Shown: positions 6,987 to 12,933 of the stretch, piece after piece
How positions within the stretch are numbered: position 1 is the first letter of the stretch
How the letters are laid out: each line of letters starts with the position of its first letter
Source of the DNA: VRUE01 sp963748075
GTDB lineage: Bacteria > Actinomycetota > Thermoleophilia > Solirubrobacterales > 70-9
Assembly (NCBI GenBank): GCA_963748075.1
Contig: CAVVHQ010000038.1
Coordinates: forward strand, 1-16,257
Length of the DNA: 16,257 bases
Reading direction: 5' to 3'
Made by a program: the position numbers and the translations under genes
Notes under the pieces: model-generated
The model's database searches: none
What the model was told of the DNA's origin: nothing
The model's input: the letters and a program-made list of their open reading frames with translations, nothing else

Positions 6987-7010
6987 CCGGGAGGCATCCG
7001 AGCGCCCGTC

Positions 7011-7016
7011 CAGAAT
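7011..7016 (+). promoter_or_regulatory. Candidate -10 element before ruvC
   Basis: CAGAAT lies 8 bases before the ATG of ruvC. It differs from the TANNNT pattern at the first base. No ribosome site is present at a usable distance (GGGAGG is about 30 bases away), which again suggests a leaderless message. Weak on its own; reported because the spacing matches pdxS and yebC. Confidence 0.22.
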
Positions 7017-7024
7017 CAGTCCCC

Positions 7025-7540
7025 ATGCAAGTCGTGATGGGGATAGACCCCGGCGCCGCCAACCTCGGCTTCGGCATCGTTCGGGTCGAGGGCAACCGCA
7101 TGGTCGCCTTGGACGGCGGCGTCGTCGAGACCTCCGCCGAGCAGCCCATGGAGCGGCGGCTGGAGCACATCCACTCGGCCTTGGCCGAGCTGATCGCCTG
7201 GCACGAGCCGCGGGCGATCGCGATCGAGGAGGTCTTCTTCGGCAAGAACGTGCAGACCGCGATGTCGGTCGGCCGGGCGAGCGGCGTCGCGATGCTGGCC
7301 GCCGCCCAGGCCGGCGTGCGCTGCTCCGCCTATACGCCGCAGGCGATCAAGATGGCGGTCTGCGGCTCCGGCGCGGCCGGCAAGAAGCAGGTGCAGCGGA
7401 TGGTCGGCACGCTGCTCGGGCTGCCCGAGCCGCCCCATCCCGACCACGCGGCCGACGCGCTGGCGGTGGCGATCTGCCATGGCGGCGGCGCCGGCCGGCG
7501 CGAGGCGGCCGAGCTGGCCGCCGCGAAGGTGGCGGGATGA
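7025..7540 (+). CDS. ruvC: Crossover junction endodeoxyribonuclease RuvC
   Basis: RuvC is the dimeric, metal-dependent resolvase that cuts Holliday junctions after RuvAB branch migration. The 171-residue product has the RNase H-like core. Catalytic residues visible are Asp8 (MGIDPGAANLGFG), Glu68 (AIEEVFFGKN) and the C-terminal pair His141/Asp144 (HPDHAADALAVAICH). The His-x-x-Asp form is the one I recall from the Thermus enzyme; E. coli has Asp-x-x-Asp. The segment FFGKNVQTAMSVGRASGV is typical of the family. The ATG at 7025 is the only start that gives a normal N-terminus. Its TGA overlaps the ATG of ruvA. Confidence 0.97.
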   Translation: MQVVMGIDPGAANLGFGIVRVEGNRMVALDGGVVETSAEQPMERRLEHIHSALAELIAWHEPRAIAIEEVFFGKNVQTAMSVGRASGVAMLAAAQAGVRCSAYTPQAIKMAVCGSGAAGKKQVQRMVGTLLGLPEPPHPDHAADALAVAICHGGGAGRREAAELAAAKVAG

Positions 7541-8130
7541 TCGCCGCGGTGCGCGGCGAGGTGATGGTGCGCCGCCCCGACCACGTCGTCCTCGACGCCG
7601 GCGGGGTCGGCTACCGGCTGACCGTCTCCGCGGAGACGCTGAAGGCGGTGCCCGCCACCGGCCGCGAGACCTTCCTGCACGCCGAGCTGGTCTCGCGGGA
7701 GGACTCGCTCGCGCTCTTCGGCTTCGCTTCCGAGGAGGAGCGCGACCTGTTCGGCCAGCTCGTCTCGGTGAGCGGCGTCGGGCCCAAGGTGGCGATCGCG
7801 GTACTCTCCGGAGGTTCGCCGCGGGAGTTGCTGCGGGCGATCGCGGCGGGCGACGCGAAGCGCTTCCAGGCGGCGCCGGGGATCGGCAAGCGGACGTCGG
7901 AGCGGATCATCGTCGAGCTGCGCGAGAAGGTCGCCGGGGCGTTGGAGGAAGAGGTCGCGGCGGCGGTCGCGGAGGGCGGCGACGCGCGCGCCCTGGCCCG
8001 TGACGGCCTCGTCAACCTCGGCTATGCGCCGCTCGAAGCCGAGCAGCTGCTCGACGGGATCGAGAGCGGCGACGCCGAGCAGCTGATCGCGACGGCGCTG
8101 CGCAAGGCGGGGATGGGCAAGGCCGTATGA
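7537..8130 (+). CDS. ruvA: Holliday junction branch migration protein RuvA
   Basis: RuvA binds four-way junctions as a tetramer and loads the RuvB motor. The 197 residues show an N-terminal OB fold (MIAAVRGEVMVRRPDHVVLD, with GGVGYRLTVS), two helix-hairpin-helix motifs (LVSVSGVGPKVAIAVL at about 75-90 and FQAAPGIGKRTSERIIVELR at about 110-129), an acidic, Ala/Glu-rich flexible linker (about 135-150) and a C-terminal domain III (LVNLGYAPLEAEQLL) that contacts RuvB. Length is normal. It overlaps ruvC upstream and ruvB downstream by four bases (ATGA) each, so the three proteins are translationally coupled. Confidence 0.97.
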   Translation: MIAAVRGEVMVRRPDHVVLDAGGVGYRLTVSAETLKAVPATGRETFLHAELVSREDSLALFGFASEEERDLFGQLVSVSGVGPKVAIAVLSGGSPRELLRAIAAGDAKRFQAAPGIGKRTSERIIVELREKVAGALEEEVAAAVAEGGDARALARDGLVNLGYAPLEAEQLLDGIESGDAEQLIATALRKAGMGKAV

Positions 8131-9185
8131 GCGACGAGCCGATCCGCACTCCCGGAATCGAGGACGGGCTCGAAGTGCGGATCCACGACGCCCGCGCCGA
8201 CGCGCCCGACGAGGAGCTCGACCGCTCGCTGCGACCGCCGACCCTCTCGGACTTCGTCAACCAGGAGCAGGTGACCGAGCAGCTGGGGATCTTCCTCGAG
8301 GCGGCGCGGCGGCGCGGCGAGCCGCTCGACCACGTCCTGCTCGCCGGCCCGCCCGGGCTCGGCAAGACCTCGCTCGCCCACATCGTCGCCGCCGAGATGG
8401 GCGTGCCGCTGGTCCAGACCGCCGGTCCGGCGCTGGAGCGCAAGGCAGACGTCGCCTCCTTCCTCACCGCGCTGGAGCCGGGCAGCGTCTTCTTCGTCGA
8501 CGAGATCCACCGGCTCGGCCGCGCGGTCGAGGAGACCCTCTACCCGGCGATGGAGGACGGCGAGCTGCCGGTGGTGCTCGGCCAGGGGGCCGGCGCCCGC
8601 ACCGTCACCCTGCCGCTGCCGCCCTTCACCCTGGTCGGCGCGACCACCAGGGCGGGCCTGCTGACCACGCCGCTGCGCGACCGCTTCGGCGTCTGCCACC
8701 GGCTCGAGCACTACGGTCCCGGGCACCTCGCCGAGATCGTCCTGCGTTCGGCCGGCATCCTCGAGGTCGAGATCGACGCGGCGGGCGCGCAGACGATCGC
8801 CGCCCGCTCGCGCGGCACGCCGCGCGTCGCCAACCGGCTGCTGAAGCGGGTGCGCGACTTCTCCCAGGTGAAGGGCAGCGGCGCGGTCGATGCCGAGGTG
8901 GCGAGCGCCGGCCTGGAGATGCTCGAGGTCGACGCCGGCGGGCTGGACCGCAGCGATCGCAACCTGCTCGACACCGTCGCCTCCAAGTTCGCCGGCGGCC
9001 CGGTCGGGCTCTCGACTCTCGCCGTCGCGATCGGCGAGGAGCAGGACACGATCGAGGACGTGCTCGAGCCCTACCTGCTTCAACAGGGGATGCTGAAGCG
9101 CACCCCGCGGGGCCGCGTGCTGACCGAGCGGGCCTACGAGCATCTCGGGCTCCCGGTGCCGGAGGGAGCAGCAAGCCTGTTCTGA
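8127..9185 (+). CDS. ruvB: Holliday junction branch migration helicase RuvB
   Basis: RuvB is the hexameric AAA+ ATPase that drives branch migration with RuvA. The 352-residue product contains Walker A GPPGLGKTS (74-82), Walker B FFVDEIHR (122-129), sensor 1 GATTR (171-175) and the arginine-finger segment LRDRFG (183-188). The lid (RSRGTPRVANRLLKRVRDF) and the winged-helix domain ending in YLLQQGMLKRTPRGRVLT are intact. The N-terminal extension of about 30 residues before the AAA+ core is acidic and slightly long. The ATG overlaps the ruvA stop by four bases. No key residue is missing. Confidence 0.98.
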   Translation: MSDEPIRTPGIEDGLEVRIHDARADAPDEELDRSLRPPTLSDFVNQEQVTEQLGIFLEAARRRGEPLDHVLLAGPPGLGKTSLAHIVAAEMGVPLVQTAGPALERKADVASFLTALEPGSVFFVDEIHRLGRAVEETLYPAMEDGELPVVLGQGAGARTVTLPLPPFTLVGATTRAGLLTTPLRDRFGVCHRLEHYGPGHLAEIVLRSAGILEVEIDAAGAQTIAARSRGTPRVANRLLKRVRDFSQVKGSGAVDAEVASAGLEMLEVDAGGLDRSDRNLLDTVASKFAGGPVGLSTLAVAIGEEQDTIEDVLEPYLLQQGMLKRTPRGRVLTERAYEHLGLPVPEGAASLF

Positions 9186-9186
9186 G

Positions 9187-9192
9187 TAACCT
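9187..9192 (+). promoter_or_regulatory. Candidate -10 element before the zinc-ribbon/PAS gene
   Basis: TAACCT lies 8 bases upstream of the ATG at 9201, in the 15-base gap after ruvB. The same gap holds GCGGAG immediately before the ATG, too close to serve well as a ribosome site. The match is minimal (TANNNT) and the gene could equally be read through from ruvB. Confidence 0.2.
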
Positions 9193-9200
9193 GAGCGGAG

Positions 9201-9689
9201 ATGCCGTTCTTCATCTGCCCCAACTGCGGCAACAGGGAGTTGAGCGCCGACCGGACGGCGGGATTCAGCGCCCGCCCCAAGGGCTGCTCCAAGTGCGGCT
9301 TCGGGTTCCTGTTCGAGTTGCTCGACGACTACTACCCGGCGCCCAACGCGGCCTTCTTCGTCTGCGACCAGAAGGCGCGGGTGATCGACGCCGGCCGGGG
9401 CAGCTTCGAGCTGACCGGGCTGACTGACGAGGACGTGATCGGGCGCCCGGTCCAGGACGTGCTCGGCCTGCGCTGGCTCGAGCCGGGCGACGGCGGCGAG
9501 CAGGCCGACATCGACGGCGACGGCGTCGCCGATCCGATCGAGACCTCGCTCGAGTGGGGGGTCCGCTCGCTCGGCAAGAAAGTCTCGGTCAACGCCGAGG
9601 GCGATCTGCCGGCCACGGCGGTCGCCGACGTGTTCCCCGCCTACGACGACGACGGCGGCCTGCTGATCGTCCTCACGCCGGAGGGTTGA
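9201..9689 (+). CDS. Zinc-ribbon protein with PAS-like domain and an EF-hand-type loop
   Basis: A 162-residue, probably cytosolic protein. Residues 4-33 form a zinc ribbon with two knuckles, Cys6/Cys9 (ICPNCGN) and Cys29/Cys32 (GCSKCGF). Residues 45-95 look like the first half of a PAS domain (AFFVCDQKARVIDAGRGSFE, then LTGLTDEDVIGRPVQDVLGL). The end (ATAVADVFPAYDDDGGLLIV) fits the closing PAS strands. Between these halves is DIDGDGVADPIE (103-114), which places acidic or Gly residues at positions 1, 3, 5, 6, 9 and 12 of an EF-hand calcium loop. No signal peptide or output domain is seen, so it may signal through a partner. It lies between ruvB and secDF, 15 and 7 bases away respectively. Domain calls are by eye; ligand and role are unknown. 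Confidence 0.8.
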   Translation: MPFFICPNCGNRELSADRTAGFSARPKGCSKCGFGFLFELLDDYYPAPNAAFFVCDQKARVIDAGRGSFELTGLTDEDVIGRPVQDVLGLRWLEPGDGGEQADIDGDGVADPIETSLEWGVRSLGKKVSVNAEGDLPATAVADVFPAYDDDGGLLIVLTPEG

Positions 9690-9696
9690 CGGGGAG

Positions 9697-12633
9697 ATGG
9701 GGGGGCGGCGCAGGCATCTCTTCGTACTGCTCTTCGTCCTCGGGCTGCTCGTCGTCTCGTCGCTGGTCGTCGCCAACAAGCCGACCCGGCTGGGCCTCGA
9801 CCTGAAGGGCGGCGTCGAGCTGGTCTACCAGGGCACGCCGACCGGCCAGGTGAAGGAAGTCAGCGGCGAAGACATCGAACGTTCGATCGAGATCATCCGC
9901 CAGCGGATCGACAAGCTCGGCGTCTCCGAGCCCGAAGTCTCCCGCCTCGGCACCACCGAGATCTCGGTCAGCCTGCCCGACGTCACCAACGCGCAGCGGG
10001 CGATCGAACAGGTCGGCACCACCGCCCAGCTCCACATGTACGACTGGGAACCCAACCTGATCGGCCGCGAGAAGACGATCGGCGGCGTCCCGGGCCGGGA
10101 ACCGCCCAAAGCGGCGGTCGCAGAAGCAGAAGAAGAATTCAAGGAAGCGGGCCGCAGCGTCTCCAAGCGGAAAAACCAGCAGCTGGTCTTCTTCGGCGCC
10201 TACCCGACCGCCTACGCCGCGGTCAAGCTTGCCTCCGAACAGAAGCCGGTCGCCGACTGCACGAGCTGCTCGACCACCAAATCGCGCTACTACCTGTTCG
10301 CCAACGACGCCAAGCACACTCTGATCGCCGGCCCCGAGTTCAACAGGGAAGACCTGTTCATCAGCGCGACCGGGAAGAAACGGTCGCGCAAGGGGACTGT
10401 GATCAAGGTGCCGGCGGGTACGGTCGTCGTCTCCGAGCAGCCTCTCGACTCCAACGGCAAGGTCATCGAAGGGATCGAAAACGCCGGCTGGTTCGCGCTC
10501 CGGGACAGGCCGGCGCTCTCCGGCACCGACATCACCAACCCGAAGCAGGAATTCGACGAACTCCAGCAGCCCAACGTCACCTTCGAATTCACCGGCAAGG
10601 GGCGCCAGGCGTTCCAGGACGTCACCCGGCGGATCGCCCAGCGCGGCCAGGCGCGGGCGGTCGGCCCCGTCTCCGAAGAACAGGCCGAAGAACTCTCCGG
10701 CCGCTTCGCGGTCATCCTCGACAACGAAGTCAAGACGACGCCGATCATCAACTTCGCCGCCAACCCGGACGGGATCGACGGCCGCACCGGCGCCCAGATC
10801 TCCGGCGGCTTCAACAGCATCCAGGAGGCGCAGGACCTGGCGACCTTCCTGCAGATCGGCGCCCTGCCGATCAACCTGAAGCTGATCAGCCAGACGCAGG
10901 TCTCGGCGACGCTCGGCAGCCAGGCGCTCGACGCCGGGATCAAGGCCGGCGTGATCGGCCTCGCCCTGGTCGTGATCTTCCTGCTCTTCTTCTACCGCTT
11001 CCTCGGGCTGATCGCGGCGATCGCCCTCGGCGCCTACGGGGTGATCTTCTTCGCCCTGATCAAACTGATCCCGATCACCCTGACCCTGCCGGGGATCGCC
11101 GGGCTGATCCTGACGATCGGGGTCGCCGCCGACTCGAACATCGTCATCTTCGAGCGGATCAAGGAGGAGGTGCGCGCCGGCCGCCCGATGGCGAGCGCGA
11201 TCGCCGCCGGCTACCGGCGCGGCATCGGCACGATCGTCGACGCCAACGTCGTCACCCTGCTGACCGCCTTCATCCTCTTCGTGCTGGCCACCGCCGGGGT
11301 GAAGGGCTTCGCCTTCACCCTCGGCGTCGGCACGATCGTCTCGCTGCTGACCGCGGTCGTCTTCACCCAGGCGCTGCTGCTCAGCATGAGCCGCTCGCGG
11401 CTGCTGCGCTCGCCGAGCGCGCTCGGCGCCGCCCGCCAGCGGATGCGCTGGCACTTCGACTTCATGGGGGCGAGCCGCTGGTTCTTCTCGGTCTCCGGCG
11501 TGATCCTGATCGTCGGCGGCCTGGCGCTGGCCACCCAGCAGCTCAACTTCGGCATCGACTTCGAGTCGGGGACGCGGATCAAGGTCGCCCTGCAGAAGCC
11601 GACCGACGAGGAAGGGGTGCGCGAAGCGCTCGACACGGTCGGGCTCAGCGGCGAGGAGATCCAGCAGGTCTCCGACCCCGAATTCGGCGACAACGTCTTC
11701 CAGATTCAGACCCGCCAGCTGCGGCCGAGCCGGGTCGAGGAGGCGCAGTCGGCGCTCGACTCCGAGTACGGGGTGGTCGTCAACGGGTTCGACAGCACCA
11801 GCGTCGGGCCGACCTTCGGCCAGCAGGTCGCCGACAGCGCCGTCAAGGCGCTGATCTTCTCGATGCTGGTGATCGGTGCCTACGTAGCCTTCCGCTTCGA
11901 CCCGAAGTTCGCCGTGCCGGTGCTGATCGCCCTGTTCCACGACATCCTGATCACCGCCGGCGTCTACTCGCTGACCGGGAGGGAGGTGACGAGCGGGACG
12001 GTCGCCGCCTTCCTCACCATCTTGGGGTATTCGCTCTACGACACGATCATCGTCTTCGACCGAATACGCGAGAACATGCCGCGGATGCCGCGGGCCGCCT
12101 TCTCGCAGATCGTCAACCGCTCGATGAGCGAGGTGCTGACCCGCTCGCTGGCGACCAGCTTCTCGACCTTGCTGGCGGTCGTCTCGCTGCTCGTCTTCGG
12201 CGGCGCCACCCTCCAGGACTTCGCCTTCGCGATGCTGGTCGGGATCGCCTCCGGCACCTACTCCTCGATCTTCATCGCCTCGCCGGTGCTGACCGCCTGG
12301 AAGGAGCGCGAGCCCGGCTTCGCCCGGCGGCGGGCCCGGATCGCCGAGGCCGACGGCACGGTCCCCGCCTTCGCCGACGACGTCGAGCTGGCCAGGCTCG
12401 GCGAGGACGCCGAGACCGACGCCGAGATCGAGGAGGCGGTGGCCGCCCAGCAGGAGTCGAAGCAGCGGGCGGTGGCGACCGTCGAGCCGCCGAGCGGCGA
12501 CGGGGGCGATCCGTCCCCGAACGGCGAGCCCTCGGCTCCCGCCGCCGACCCGGCCAGCGCCGAGCGCCGCGAGCGCAACGCCCGCCGGCGCGAACGCCGC
12601 AAGCAGCGCCGCAAGCACGGGAGGAATCGCTGA
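9697..12633 (+). CDS. secDF: Protein translocase subunit SecDF (fused SecD-SecF)
   Basis: A 978-residue fusion that should use the proton gradient to pull exported proteins through SecYEG. The SecD half has a first membrane anchor (residues 7-25), LGLDLKGGVELVYQ (32-45), a large extracytoplasmic region to about 400 and a membrane block containing the signature VAADSNIVIFERIKEE (476-491). The SecF half begins near 590 with WHFDFMGASRWFF, has its own small periplasmic loop (about 617-705) and ends in a block with YSLYDTIIVFDRIREN (778-793). An acidic then very Arg-rich cytoplasmic tail of about 100 residues follows. The extracytoplasmic region holds a CxxC (Cys188, Cys191). Most actinobacteria I know carry secD and secF as separate genes. 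Glu codon use changes sharply within the gene. Confidence 0.95.
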   Translation: MGGRRRHLFVLLFVLGLLVVSSLVVANKPTRLGLDLKGGVELVYQGTPTGQVKEVSGEDIERSIEIIRQRIDKLGVSEPEVSRLGTTEISVSLPDVTNAQRAIEQVGTTAQLHMYDWEPNLIGREKTIGGVPGREPPKAAVAEAEEEFKEAGRSVSKRKNQQLVFFGAYPTAYAAVKLASEQKPVADCTSCSTTKSRYYLFANDAKHTLIAGPEFNREDLFISATGKKRSRKGTVIKVPAGTVVVSEQPLDSNGKVIEGIENAGWFALRDRPALSGTDITNPKQEFDELQQPNVTFEFTGKGRQAFQDVTRRIAQRGQARAVGPVSEEQAEELSGRFAVILDNEVKTTPIINFAANPDGIDGRTGAQISGGFNSIQEAQDLATFLQIGALPINLKLISQTQVSATLGSQALDAGIKAGVIGLALVVIFLLFFYRFLGLIAAIALGAYGVIFFALIKLIPITLTLPGIAGLILTIGVAADSNIVIFERIKEEVRAGRPMASAIAAGYRRGIGTIVDANVVTLLTAFILFVLATAGVKGFAFTLGVGTIVSLLTAVVFTQALLLSMSRSRLLRSPSALGAARQRMRWHFDFMGASRWFFSVSGVILIVGGLALATQQLNFGIDFESGTRIKVALQKPTDEEGVREALDTVGLSGEEIQQVSDPEFGDNVFQIQTRQLRPSRVEEAQSALDSEYGVVVNGFDSTSVGPTFGQQVADSAVKALIFSMLVIGAYVAFRFDPKFAVPVLIALFHDILITAGVYSLTGREVTSGTVAAFLTILGYSLYDTIIVFDRIRENMPRMPRAAFSQIVNRSMSEVLTRSLATSFSTLLAVVSLLVFGGATLQDFAFAMLVGIASGTYSSIFIASPVLTAWKEREPGFARRRARIAEADGTVPAFADDVELARLGEDAETDAEIEEAVAAQQESKQRAVATVEPPSGDGGDPSPNGEPSAPAADPASAERRERNARRRERRKQRRKHGRNR

Positions 12634-12899
12634 TGGCCCTGCTCGTCTGGTTCACGATGGGGATCGCCCTCTGGCACTTCACGGTCTTCCTGCCCGACCG
12701 CTTCTGGCAGGGGATCGTCGGCGCCTTCCTCGGCGCGACGATCGGCGCGGTCGTCTTCGGCGGGATCGTCGAGATCGCCACCGGCAAGGGGCTCGGTAAC
12801 ACCGACCTCGCCACCGCCCTGGTCGCGATCCCGGGCGTGGCGATCGGCCTAGCCGTGGTCTGGGCGCTGGGAGTCCGCTCGGAGCGGTTGCAGCCGTAG
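12633..12899 (+). CDS. Small membrane protein between secDF and recJ
   Basis: An 88-residue hydrophobic protein whose ATG shares one base with the secDF stop (TGATG) and follows a good ribosome site (GGGAGGA, about 7 bases upstream). Three hydrophobic stretches are visible: about residues 3-20, 26-48 (glycine-rich, GIVGAFLGATIGAVVFGGIV) and 59-79. The composition resembles small GlsB/YeaQ-like or Gly-zipper membrane proteins, but no diagnostic motif is present and I do not assign a family. Coupled translation with secDF suggests it is made with the translocase. Confidence 0.75.
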   Translation: MALLVWFTMGIALWHFTVFLPDRFWQGIVGAFLGATIGAVVFGGIVEIATGKGLGNTDLATALVAIPGVAIGLAVVWALGVRSERLQP

Positions 12900-12921
12900 C
12901 GATTTCCGCCGCCGCGCCTCC

Positions 12922-12927
12922 TAGGTT
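12922..12927 (+). promoter_or_regulatory. Candidate -10 element before recJ
   Basis: TAGGTT lies 6 bases before the GTG start of recJ in the 34-base gap after the small membrane gene. GGGAG is also present, but only one base from the GTG, which is too close for normal Shine-Dalgarno pairing. The pattern fits a near-leaderless recJ transcript. Confidence 0.3.
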
Positions 12928-12933
12928 GGGAGC

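Noticed and set aside
8022..9779. A 585-codon minus-strand open frame opposite ruvB and the PAS-like gene
   Set aside because: Low-complexity shadow with no recognisable motif; the plus-strand genes have complete family signatures.
9673..12618. A 981-codon open frame on the minus strand opposite secDF
   Set aside because: It mirrors secDF almost exactly, its translation is low-complexity (Asp, Arg, Gly, Glu-rich) with no domain, and such antisense frames are expected opposite GC-rich genes.
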